Assembly: GCA_037367405.1 (NCBI GenBank)
Contig: JAZKJV010009335.1
Location: 186,001-250,000, forward strand
DNA length: 64,000 nt
Origin: Ottelia alismoides
Lineage: Eukaryota; Streptophyta; Magnoliopsida; Alismatales; Hydrocharitaceae
Direction of reading: 5' to 3'
Part shown: positions 23,662 through 34,779 of the stretch, piece by piece
Layout of the letters: every line of letters begins with the position of its first letter
Position numbering within the stretch: position 1 is the stretch's first letter
Translations under genes and position numbers: made by a program
The notes under the pieces: model-generated
The model's database searches: none
Told to the model about the DNA's origin: nothing
Seen by the model: only the letters and a program-made list of their open reading frames with translations

Positions 23662-24666
23662 AAGCGGGGGTGCTGGATGCGCGCCACGTGTAGATCAGAC
23701 GGTCCAGATGGGGGCGGCACTCCAGCTCTGGTACTGCTCTGGCTGATCCAACGGTCGAGGCCAAGACACGTGTGGATCTGACAGTCCGGATCAGCCTCCT
23801 CAGATCTGACGTCAAAGGGCGCTCCAGGGACCAACGGTTGAGATGGCTTCTGGAGCTGGAGGGTGATCCAACGGCAATGGAGGATGCTGGAAGAACTGGT
23901 CCTCGGCGAGACTCGCCGGGCTCGTGCGGGCGCTGGCCTCCTCCTTGGAGCGCTCTGATGGTCGGAGAAGAAAGCTGGAGCGCTCCCACGTCTACTGCGA
24001 TGCTCCGATGATCGGCCCGAGCTCCGATGAGCTCGGACGAGGTCGGCGGAGCTCGAGCTCCTGGCCTGAATGACCAAGCCCTCAGATGGGCTCGGTAGGA
24101 CCTGCAAAATGGCTCAGAAGACTCGCGGGTCGAGGGCAAACTGCCTCGACCCGGTTAGGCGAAGCAACGGTGGCTGGTGCGTCGGGGTGGCGAGCTCCGG
24201 CGAAGGTGGTGGACGGAGGAGCCTGGTTCCCAGCTCCTGTGCGAGCTGGGTTGAGTGAGTGGGCGTAGAAGGTGCGTCAGGAGAAGGCGAACGTGAAGGT
24301 CGGGTCCGATGATCGGATGGTGGTCGGAACCGGGGTGAATCGGGAAAATACGGCGGCGACGCAAAATTGGGGGTAAATGGAAATCGAAGGAAATAACGAA
24401 GCTAAATGGCTACCTGGATGAACGGTGAGACTGGGAAAGAGCTGCTGGAGCTCCTGGTCGTCGCCTCGAGGGTCGTCTCGGCCCGAGGCTCGAAGCTCGC
24501 TCAGGTGGCGGAGCTGCGGCGGCTACGTCGCCGGATCAATGGATTCGCCGGCTCTCCTCGCTGCAACAGGTCGGGGATGCGAGCTGTCACCTCACACTCT
24601 CTCTGGAGCTCACTGGAGAACGAAGCAAATGGCCAAAGATGGAGAGAGAAGGTGGCGGAGCAGTGG

Positions 24667-24676
24667 CTTTATATGG
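24667..24676 (-). promoter_or_regulatory. TATA box in E1 3' LTR
   Basis: CCATATAAAG on the minus strand lies about 200 bp downstream of the paired W-box. The same motif and spacing occur in the other E1 LTR at 38712-38703. Confidence 0.65.
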
Positions 24677-24875
24677 TTAGGGGTCCGAGAAGAATGGGTC
24701 CGAGCAAGCTCAGGAGCGTGCGGATCCCGAGGGAGCGGCTCCGGCGAGGATGTCGGATGCAAGGGGAAGGATTCGGACCCGGGGTTCAAGGAGATGGGTG
24801 TCGGGTTGAGCGGGTAGAAATAGGAGAAGTCGGGTCCGGAGCTCAGACCCGTGGGAAGTGGTCCTGGGGGGGCTA

Positions 24876-24893
24876 GTTGACCGGGCGGTCAAC
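24876..24893 (-). promoter_or_regulatory. Paired W-box in E1 3' LTR
   Basis: GTTGACCGGGCGGTCAAC is an inverted pair of full W-boxes (TTGACC) with a short spacer. It is followed on the upstream side by a reverse CCAAT and a CACGTGG G-box. Confidence 0.7.
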
Positions 24894-25845
24894 ATCCCCA
24901 GGACCCAATGAGGATGGGCCACGTGGCAGGATCTTGAAGCTCAAAATTAAGGTAGCTAGGGCCCGATTTTGCAAAAACTCAAAACACAAACTATTTTTAT
25001 TTTATTTTTTTCTATTTTTTGGTGATTTTTAATTAATTTTTGGAAATAAAAATAAGCTATGTACATAGTATGTACTATATATAGGTATATACAATATATA
25101 AGGTTTTGATTTTTGATTTTTATATATTATTTTTATGCAATTTTATCCTTATTTTATATTTTATTTATTTATAGTATAAAATAAGGAGTAAAATGGTGTT
25201 TTTATTTTATTTTTATTATTTACTTACATAGGTAAAATAAATCCCTAATTATTTTTATATACATGGTATATGTACAATGTCTTTTTGTATTTTGAATTTT
25301 TCTATTTTTATTTTGTTTTGATTTTAATTATTTTTATTTTATTTATTTACAAAATATAATATAGAATATTTACAAAAAGTTTGGAAAATAATTTACATAA
25401 TTAAATACAAAGATGTGGTGTATGTACATGATGAAAGGGGTATTTTTTATTCTTTTTAATTTTTAACTTTTTATTTTGTTTTTATATCTTTATAAATATA
25501 TACAAGTATTTACAAGCATATTTTTGGTGAGGAAAAATATTTTTATTTATTTACATAGATATATACACAAGAGCTCCTATCTCCCTCTACTTTGACTTTT
25601 ATGCGGTCAGGCCCATGCTGAGCCCTCCCTTGGGTTAGGTTGCTCAATATTTATTCTAAATATTTCCCTCTTTTTCTTTTTAATCTTTATTCTTTTATTT
25701 TTGCACAAAAAACATGCTAATTATAAGTTTTTACACAATGCATGCTTTTGGTAATTATTTGTATTTACATATATCTACATGCATTTGCAAAGGTTTTTTT
25801 GTAGCTAAAATATAAGAATAAAGAGTGATGAATGGGTATTCATCA

Positions 25846-27929
25846 CCCCCCTATACTTAACTTTGCTAGTCCCTTAGCAAACACTTATTTGAAAAAGAAG
25901 TGAAAAAGAAAAAGAGGATATACATGGATCAAGGTTGATTATTAAACTTGCCTTCATTAAATTGGGGTATGGAGCTCGATCAGATCTTTGGATTATTAAT
26001 GTGTCGGAACCTTATTTAGACTTAAGCTTAAAACTCAACAGCCTCTAAGTTCCACTAATCTATAACCAAGACTCCTCAATGCTCCAGATCAGAACAAGTC
26101 ATCAATCACAAACCCTGAAGACCATGAATCTTTTCTTGTCCTGTGAATGTGAGGTCTAAGATCTCCACCTCAGAAATGGCAACTTGACAACCCTCCCCAA
26201 CAAGGTAACTCTATGACCTCAATCTGGCCACTCTTTCCTCGAGGAGCGGGGTATTCCCTTCTAAGTTCAAGTTCAACCGGCTCAAGAATAGGGGGAAGAA
26301 GAGAATGGGTCATGGCCAGTGTAGCCAAGTACCCTTGGGAGCTTGACCAGTGTAGCCAAGTCTCCCTGCTGCAAGCTACAACAGGTGGAACATGAGACCA
26401 AGCTTTGCTTATTGCACTCTATATACATACTCCGGTGGGATTATCATTTTCTCTCAGACCCACCATTTTTTTGGAGTTCTTTTCTTTTTGCACACATTTT
26501 TTTTCTTTTTTTTATAAGTGCATCTGTACAACATATACATGTGCAGCATATATACAAGGAGTTTTTCCTCTTGAGCCAGTAGACTATCCCTCTTTTGAAG
26601 CTTTATTGCAACCCACAACTCCCGTCGTTAGACCTCATGGCAACCAGACCAAGTTGAGACGCACTTCCTTCACTAAAAGAAGAAGAGAGGTTCCGCCTAG
26701 AAGTACTACCCTCATATGCTACCCCAAGTCAAGGAAGACTGCCTCCTCACTACCTCATCCGTAGAGAGCTCGGTGCATAGTGCTGGTGTCCAAGTAAAGC
26801 CATAATCTATATGAGTCATGTGTTGTTGTTAAGTGCTCTACTTAGGCTCATTGAGATGACATGTGATCATAGCCTAGTGGACTCAAAGAATTAAGTCACC
26901 ATGGACCTGAAAAGCCTTAAACCTAAGCCCTATAAGGTTCCTCTTAGAATTTAGGTGGATTAAGATCTTAATCAAGCTCCATTTCTCAATTTGATTCCAG
27001 GCTAGTTTAAATGTCAACTATCATCCAGAAAAACTATATACATATGTACAAAAGATGCTTATTTACACATAGTTTACAATCATGCAAAATTTTTGAAAAA
27101 TGTTTTGAAATCATGAAATGATGATGCATGAAGTGCAAGTTTTGCAAAAAGATATTTACACACATTTACACAAGATTTTTGCAAACTTTTTGATTTTCAA
27201 AACATTTTGGAAAAACTTTGTACTATATACATAATTTTGATATCAAAATCTTTACACAAGCTTTACACAAAAGATTTTTGAAATCATTTTTACAAAAATA
27301 ATTTGTACACTAGCTATTTAAGTGCAAAATAAAAGAAGTTTATGTACATGAAAATTTTTAATTTTTGTGGTTTTTAGCCATTATTTTATTTATTAACACA
27401 CTCACACAAAGTACGAGTTATGGCTAGAGTATATATGAAATATATACACACCCCCCTATACTTAGCTCGAACGATGTCCTCAGAGTCAAGAGCGATGAAG
27501 AAGACATAACTCGTGCTAGGTATAGGGAAGTGAAGAGGAAGGCTATATACAAAAAGAAATGAAAAGTCAAGAGGGACTCAGGTCTCCCCCCTATACTTAG
27601 GATCAAGTAATCCTAAGTATACCAGGCTGTATACTAAGGGAAAACCTGAGTGGAGAATGTACAGGGTCTACCCCCCCTATACTTAGGGTGAAAGATCCCT
27701 AAGTATAGGCAGCAAAACAGGGGTAGCAGAAACAAAAGAAATACCCAAAAGGTCTCACATCGCCCCTATACTTAGGGTAAAGTGCACCCTAAGTATAGCA
27801 TAATCATAAGATGAAGAAAGGGATGTGGGACTAAAGAATGTGGTGATATGGACATCTGGATCTATACAAGGCGGAAGATCAGTGAAACTCAGGCGTGAGA
27901 TGCATTAGATGTGAGTCAATGACCACATC
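25846..27929 (-). other. E1 3' untranslated region with polypurine tract and four hairpin modules
   Basis: About 2.1 kb separates the integrase stop (27930) from the 3' LTR. No env-like open frame is present. The polypurine tract on the transcribed strand, TTAAGTATAGGGGGG, ends at the LTR edge (25860-25846). Four related modules lie at 27762-27799, 27667-27710, 27584-27622 and 27449-27470. The first three are hairpins whose arms contain CCTAAGTATAGGGG and its complement. The fourth has only one arm. Confidence 0.8.
27449..27799 (-). repeat. Hairpin plus polypurine module array of E1
   Basis: Each module carries AAGTATAGGGG(G), the same string that forms the true polypurine tract at 25846. 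In three of the four it is preceded by the complementary arm CTATACTTAGG, giving stems of 11-13 bp with 7-11 base loops. The arrangement repeats in E2 (43897-44251) and E3 (50937-51290). Confidence 0.75.
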
Positions 27930-29377
27930 TCACGCAAAATGAATAGGGGCAAGATCAACGACCCGCGGCTCATGATCTAGAAATGGCTTGAGCCGCTGGC
28001 CGTTCACTCGAAAGGTACTCTCAGAAGACAACTCAGATATGTCGATGCTACCGTTGTCGTGTACCTTTCTAACCAGATAAGGTCCCTTCCATTTGCTCTG
28101 TAACTTCCCTGGAAATAATCGTAGCCTCGCATCAAACAACCAAACTCTCTGTCCAATCTCAAAATGTTTGTGGCTGATATGAGAATCATGCCACTCCTTC
28201 ACTTTCTCCTTATAATGTAGGCTGCTTGAGAAAGCTGCGTCTCTAAGCTCCTCCAGGACAGCTAACTCTGCCCTCCTCTGGTCTCCCATACCATCTGGAT
28301 CCATAAGAATGTCTGTGACTGCCCAAAGTGACTTGTGCCTCAGCTCAACAGGTAAATGGCATGGCTTGCCATACACGAGGCAAGAGATGTACCCAAAGGT
28401 GTCTTGAAAGACGTCCTATATGCCCACAAGACCGAGTCCAAAAGTTGTGACCAATCCTTTCGGTCAGGGCGGACGACTTTCTGCAGAATAGTCTTGATCT
28501 ACCTATTCGGCACTTCGGCTAGACCATTCGTCTGTGGATGGTAAGGTGTAGCAACACGATGGTCTATGCCGAACTCGCTAGCAAGTGCCTTCACCTGGTC
28601 GTTGATGAAGTGAGATCCCCCATCAGAAATAAGAACTCATGGAACCCCGAACCGCGTGATGATATGCTTCCTCAAGAATCTGCAAACTGTCCTCGCACAG
28701 CGGCTCGGGCGGGGATAGCCTCCACCCAACGACTCACATAATCCACGGCCAGCACAATGTACTCAAATCCCTGACTCTTAGGGAATGGACCCATGAAATC
28801 GATGCATGCGTCAAAAACCTCACAGAAGTGAATGGGCTGCATCGGCATCATATCATGCTGTCCACAAGTGCCCATCCTCTGACAGTCAGTACACCTCTTC
28901 ACGAACTCATCTGAGTCCTTGAAGAGGGTAGGCCACCACAAGCCGATTGGAGCACTTTCTGTGCCGTTCTCCTCCCAGAATGATGTCCTCCTGCCTCAAG
29001 CTTGTGGCAGTAAGTGCGGACGCTATGGTGTTCCTCCTGAGGGATACACCGACGCCAGACGCTATCCCCTCCTTCGTGGTAAAGGATGGGATCCTCCCAA
29101 TGGTAGGACTTGGCCTTTGCAAGGAAGGTCTCAAGCCTCTGCCTGGGCCAATCTTGTGGGACTTTCCCTGCAACGAGAAAGTTCACAATATCGGTGTACC
29201 ATGGGAGTGAGGCGATAGCAAGGATCGCCTCATCTGGGAAGGTATCTCTAATAGGATCAATCTGCTCAGTCTCCTCAGGTTGCTCTAAACGGGAGAGATG
29301 ATCCGCCACCACATTCTTGACTCTAGGCTTATCCTTGATCTCAATGTCGAACTCCTGGAGTAGAAGGATCCATCTAG
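27930..29377 (-). pseudogene. E1 integrase and C-terminal part of pol, broken
   Basis: Integrase inserts the cDNA into the host chromosome. Visible in order are the end of RNase H and the connection ('VADHLSRLE'), and the zinc-binding H..H..C..C region ('HKLEAGGHH' to 'CTDCQRMG'). The catalytic core then follows with the first aspartate in 'IDFMGPFP', the second in 'LISDGG', and the glutamate in the 'NGLAEV' region. Last comes the C-terminal 'FDARLRLFPGKLQSKWKGPYLV' block ending at TAA/TGA near 27930. Lesions include a frameshift at about 29405-29410, another near 28950, a 3-bp loss removing one glycine-tryptophan step near 28807, a frameshift near 28700 and further damage near 28370-28400. 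There is no chromodomain, as expected for Athila-like elements. Confidence 0.88.
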
Positions 29378-32300
29378 TCAGCCTGGCCTTGGCATCCTTC
29401 TTTGCATGAGGTACCTGATGGCGGTGTGATCTGTAAACAAAGTCACTCTAGATCCAATGATATACGATCTGAACTTATCTAGGGCGAACACTACGGCTAG
29501 CATCTCCTTCTCTGTGACCGTGTAATTCCGCTGGGCAGAATCCAATGTGCGGCTAGCGTAGTGTATGGCAAATGGAACTCCATCCCTCCTCTGTCCCAGC
29601 ACTGCCCCTATGGCAAAATCGGAGGCATCCGTCATGATCTCGAATGGGAGAGACCAATCAGGCGGCTGGAGGACAGGAGCCTCAATGACACACTGCTGGA
29701 GAGTCGTGAAGGACGAAAGACACTTGTCATCGACAAGGAACTCGGTGTCTTTCGTCAAGAGGTCAGTCAACGGTCGGGCAATCCTGCTGAAATCCTGAAT
29801 AAATTTTCTATAAAATCCAACGTGCCCCAGGAATGACCGTAGCTGCCTCAGATTGGACGGCGGTGCGAGTTTCCTAATGACATCAACCTTGGCCGGATCA
29901 ACCTCCATGCCCCTGTTGGAGATGATATGGCCAAGCACCGTCCCTTGAGTCACCATGAAGTGACTCTTCTCCCAAGATAAAACCAAATGATACTTAATAC
30001 ATCGCAGGAGTACCCGGTCTAGGCAGTCAAGACAGGAGTCGAATCCGTCGCCGTAGACCGAGAAATCGTCCATGAAGACCTCCAAACACTCCCCTACCAT
30101 GTCCGAGAAGATCGACAGCATGCACATCTGAAACGTCGCAGGGGCATTGCATAGCCCAAATGACATGCGTCGAAAAGCATATGTGCCGAAGGGACAGGTA
30201 AAGGTGGTCTTCTCCTGATCCTCAGGAGCGATGGCCACTTGGTTGTAGCCCGAGTACCCATCCAGGAAGCAATAATGGCTCTTCCCTGCTAGTCTCTCAA
30301 TGATCTGGTCAATAAAAGGCAGGGGGAAATGGTCCTTCTTGGTGGCCTGGTTGAGTCTCCTGTAGTCAACACAGACCCTCCAAGAGGTGGGTACTCGTGT
30401 AGCAATCTCCTCTCCCGACTCACTGATCACAGTCGTGATGCCCGTCTTCTTGGGCACCACATGCAAGGGGCTGACCCACTTGGAGTCGGAAATGGGATAA
30501 ATAAAATCTGCACTCCACCATTTTGAAATTTCCTTCATCACAACCTCTCTCAGGTTGGGGTTCAGTCGCCGCTGGAACTCACGCGACGGCTTCGCCCCCT
30601 CCTCGAGATAGATATGGTGGGAGCACACTGATGGACTAATCCCATGGAGATCTGCTACGCTCCATCTGATCGCCTTGCGGTTCTTTTCAAGAACCCCCAT
30701 CAGACGGGATTCCTGCTCTCCAGTCAACTTGGCGGAGATGATGACTGGGTACATCTCTGGCTCGCCCGCAAGGAACCGATACTTCAGCGAAGTAGGGAGC
30801 GGCTTCAGCTCTGGAATGCTGGGTGCTGGCAAATCTAGCTGCGGAAGAAAGTGAGTGAATGCTGCTAAGTCTGCCAAATCTGCCTGGGAGAAAGAAAGCG
30901 CACTCTCGCGAACTGGCTTGGGAGAAGGCTGCTCAACTGCACTGTCTCTGGTCTGATCTGCATCTGCCTCCTCCTCATCTGTAGGCTCAGGTGGACTCAG
31001 ATCTGGCATCTGATCATCACAATCTGCCCAATCAGACTCTGAATCCGAGGAATCTGTATCAACCGCGGTGGCATCAGTACCACCGTAACTCAAGGTGGCC
31101 TCAGCACCACCATCACTGAAATCCGTGTCGCGACCAAGGACCGGCTCTGCTGCCTCTATGGTATCCTGAACCAAGGCTATGCTCTCCAGACTCTCCTCTG
31201 CTATCATCTCGGCATCAGCTGTATCTGAATATGAGAGGATGGTCTGTGCTGCAGGATCTGCCCAAGCTGCCTCATCGTCTGTGATCACAAAATCAAAGTC
31301 CTGGTGGATGTCTGGCTCTGCGTCTGTCAGCTGCTCTGAATCTGTACTCGCATCTGAGCGGACTCTCTCTCTAGCTCTGTAGTCCTCGACCGTCTCTATT
31401 TGTATACTCTCGCCCTCGACGCGAAAGTACACCTTCCCGCTGTCATGATCAGTCACTGCCTTGGCTGTGGCCAAGAACGGACGACCGATGATGATGGGGG
31501 TATCGGTCACTGAATCAGGGATCTCCATGTCCAGCACTACGAAGTCCACGGGGAATTTCAGGCCCTGAATCGTGACGATAATGTCTCGTAATAACCCCTT
31601 CGGCCTCTTGACAGATCGATCAGCGAACTGAAGGACTGTCCTGCTCTGTCGAAGAGTGCCCAACTCGAAGCGGTCGAGAAGGGCTGCCGGAAGAAGGTTG
31701 ATCGACGATCCGCTATCTAGGAGAGTACGGTCGAATCTCTGCTCATTGATCTGACATCTGACATACGGGGCCCCTGAATCTGGCCTCTTGGCTGGCAGTC
31801 GGTTCTGGATCGCAAAACACGTGGCTTTCGTCAGCACATGTATCTCTGAAGTGTGGTTCCTCCTCCTCCTCCTGACTGTGGTCCTGTCTCTCAAAGAACA
31901 CTGGAGAAGGGGGATGTGCTGCAAAGCCTCCTGGAGGGTCAACTGGATGTGGAATCTATCTATCATGCTCTGGCTGAATTCCTCCTGCACTCTCTTTTTT
32001 GGATCATTTTCTCTTTTCTTCCCCTTCCCCATCTGAAGGGCTCTAGGGAAGGGGATCACAGGGTCCTTCGCAGATGAAGGACTAGGAAAAGGCCTAGACG
32101 GCTCGACGGCCGGATCTACACATACATCATGCACCACAGTGGGACCAGAAGAAACTAAACCTTTTCCTTTATTCAAACCAAAGTTCCGAGATACATCAAG
32201 GCGAGGAAAGACTACATCTCTCTCAACACAAACACCGGTGGCCTCAGTACCACCTCTGGCTGGATCTGCTGCTGCTGCTGCTAGATGTCTCGCGGCCTCA

Positions 32301-33079
32301 GTACCGCGGGCTGGCTCGGCTATCCTGGTGGCGTCAGTACCACCTCCTCGCACTGGTGAAGCGGCGGCCTCAGTACCGCCGGTGGGATCAGCATCCTTGG
32401 TGGCATCAGTGCCACCATCATCATCTGGAGCGGCCTCAGTACCGCTCTCCTCCTCCTCATGTGGCGCCTCTGAAGTATCCTCGTGGTGAAACTCAGATGA
32501 GGCGCCGCCGCCTGCTGGGGTCCTACCTCTCCTAAGTGCAACAAAATCAGCATCAAACAGATCCGAAGATGTATCAACAAATGGGTCACTAGGAGTGGCA
32601 AGCTCAGTGGAATCTACCTGCTCAGACTTCCTCTTGAGGTTGTTCGGGTTCGGCTCAATCTGTGCAGGAATGGCGTCCTTCCCCCTCACAAGGTCCCGCA
32701 TCTCCTGGCGGAACTCGTCCATCTCCCGTCTAAATGTCGCCTGCTGATCCGTTAGGAGGCGGGCGATGTCATCCAAGGCGGGGCTCTCATGGGAGCCCGA
32801 CGGGTAGCCTCTCTGGTGATGAGGCTGCTGGAACTGCTGCTGAGGGGGGTAGGAGGTAGGGTGATGCTGGTAAGCTGGGTGAGCCTGCTGCTCACGTCTC
32901 CATGACTGTCCCTGCTGCTGATAGGGACGAGGGACGAAGGATGATGGCTGGTGTGTCTGGTATGCTGGGGGCTGCTGCTGCGGCTGGTGATCTCTCCGCT
33001 GGCCGTACTGCCCTCCCTGACCTGACGGCTGCTGCTGGGGCTGGGCACTACCACTCCCCCACCTGAATCCGGGATGGTC
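29378..33079 (-). pseudogene. E1 pol frame: gag tail, protease, reverse transcriptase, RNase H
   Basis: A stop-free frame of more than 1200 codons (first internal ATG region near 32776) holds a linker rich in GGTEA/GGTDAT repeats (32446-32237). The aspartic protease follows with catalytic LLDSGSS (around 31717) and 'ADRSVKRPKG...FVVLDME'. The RT has VDYRRLN (about 30370), FLDGYSGYNQ and FMDD (30076-30065). RNase H has MTDASDF (29629) and FTDHTAIRY (29434). The protein would be cut by its own protease; RT copies element RNA to DNA and RNase H removes the RNA. The frame ends early at 29378 because of a 1-base loss within RNase H, so integrase is out of frame. It opens directly after a TGA at 33082-33080 and was once continuous with gag. 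Confidence 0.92.
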
Positions 33080-34779
33080 TCATCGAATCCCAGGCTGGGG
33101 GCGGTCATACCAAATCCCGTTGACATCCATCAACGGCTCTACATCGTAAGGGGCTGGGGGAAATACTGCCAGAGGCTGGTCCGGCTGGTATACCACCATC
33201 TGCATGTCTGGAGATGGTGGGCACTGGTAGGTGGGCTGCGGCTGCTGGTACGGCTCCGCCTGTACAAGATGAACCTGTCTAGGCTGCTGTAGGGAGCTGG
33301 AGCGCTGGGACGCGAGCTGCTGCTGCTGCCGGAGTCGCCTCGCGACTGAAGACGGGGCTGTGGAGCCGTCTGTGCCTCCTGGAGACACATGAGCTGTGTC
33401 TTCATGTCGCTCAGAGTCTGTGCCATCTGCTCCATCTGCGCTATTCCCTGGCACCGATTCTTCTCAATCAGCTACATACGGTCCAACTTCTCGCTAATGA
33501 TACCCATGTCCACAGCGGATGACTCTGCCTGTGCTGCTGCGACTGCGGACGAACTGGATGGACCTGCATCGACCCGTGCTATCCGCTGGTACTGCACTGG
33601 TCCTGGCTGCTGTGGCTGGGGTCTCTGAGTATATAACCTGGTCTGGGACATCACCATGTAGTTTTCGGCCATCTCCTCGTAGATGGCCCAGACCTGGTCG
33701 TGGTCCTTGGCAAAGTAGGACCCGCCACAAGAAGCGTTCACCAGACCCTGAAGCTCTGGCGTCAACCCGCTGAAAAAGCTCTGAACTAGGTTCGGCTTGG
33801 AGATGTCGTGGTGCGGGCATCTGTCTAGGAGCTCTCGAAACCTCTCCCATGCCTCGTGAAACTGCTCGTTGGGGAACATGGAGAAGTTGCTGATCAGGGC
33901 CCTCGCTGCATTCGTCCGCCCGAGTGGATAGTACTTGTTCAAGTACTTGGTGCGGAGCTGCTTCCAGGTGTAGACAAACCTCCCTAGATGCTTCAGCCAG
34001 GTGGCTGCTCTATCTGCCAGTGAAAAAGGGAAGGCTATCATCCGGATCGTGTCCTGGTCCACGTGGCTATCGTGGACAGTGCTGCAGATCATCAGGAACT
34101 CCTGGAGGTGGAGGTGGGGCTCCTCAGTGGCAAGTCCGTGGAAACGGGGCAGTAACTACAAGGTGTTCGGGGGGAACTTGAAGTCCCCCATGATCGCCGG
34201 CACTACTACCCAATGATGCATGAGTGTCGACCTGGGGTTGTGCAACTCCCGCATCGGTCGTGGTGGTCCTCCTGCCGCGGCGCCTGCCGCTGCGGCGGCG
34301 GCTGCCGCTACTGCGGCTGCTGCGGCTCGTGCCTCTGCATCAGGTATCTCCTCGGGCTCGCTCTGCTGGTCTCTGTCTGCTCTGAGCCTCTCCAACTCTC
34401 GCCTCATCTCAATCATGAATGCTCCCTGATCGCGTAACTGCTGCTGGACTGTCTCAAGTGATGCGATCAGGGTGGAGTTGATCGCTCCCTGGTCTAGTAC
34501 AAAATGCTCGGGCTGACGGGAGTGATCATCTGAACTGCCGGCCATTGCGACGTCTGCAAAATCAAACGAGCCCAACTCAGGTGCTGTCAAATCAATCAAT
34601 CTCTCCTCGGGCTCGTGTCTCTCAGGTCGGAAAGAAAGGGGGTCGAGAGGGAACAGGGCGGAGTCGTACTCGGGCTCGGAGAGCTGGTCTCGGCCCTCGC
34701 GAGCCAACCTAGATGATGAGGTAGACGTGCCCGAAAGCGGTGCAGCCAGAGGCTGCCTAAGAGACCGTCCACCCATCAT
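33080..34779 (-). pseudogene. E1 gag (capsid), with point stops and one frameshift
   Basis: The ATG at 34779 (MMGGRSLRQPL) is conserved with E2 and E3. The track upstream has only TTG in frame. Parts visible are the N-terminal region 'APELGSFDFADV', a polyalanine tract (34340-34271), and 'PMRELHNPRSTLMHHWVV'. The capsid block follows: 'DRAATWLKHLG...WKQLRTKYLNKYYPLGR', 'FHEAWERFRELLDRCPHH', 'FFSGLTPELQGLVNASCGG'. A proline/glutamine-rich tail includes 'YDRPQPGIR'. Lesions are TAG at 34158-34156 (CAG in E2/E3), TAG at 33474-33472 (GAG in relatives), a frame change between about 33435 and 33300, and TGA at 33082-33080 (CGA in E3). No CCHC knuckle is visible. Apart from these few changes the coding sequence is well kept. 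Confidence 0.88.

Larger units (their letters stand above)
22236..25845 (-). repeat. E1 3' LTR (3610 bp)
   Basis: The plus-strand reading starts TGACGACCGG and ends ATTCATCA, giving TG...CA termini. In transcription order it has an AT-rich arm, a CACGTGG G-box (24919-24925), a reverse CCAAT region, a paired W-box (24893-24876), the TATA motif CCATATAAAG (24676-24667), a GC-rich segment (to about 23680), an array of TTTGCAT-type motifs (23661-23194), then an AT-rich end. The frames in the GC-rich part differ between the two E1 LTRs, so they are not coding. The last 20 bases form an inverted repeat, TGATGAAT-GGGT-ATTCATCA. Confidence 0.93.

Noticed and set aside
23610..24922. Long frames on both strands in the E1 LTR core (also 37652-38946)
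   Set aside because: The two nearly identical LTRs have these frames broken at different places, so they are not under coding constraint.
25846..27929. Search for an env-like gene between integrase and 3' LTR of E1
   Set aside because: No frame above about 120 codons, no membrane or signal segment pattern; the region is non-coding in all three elements.
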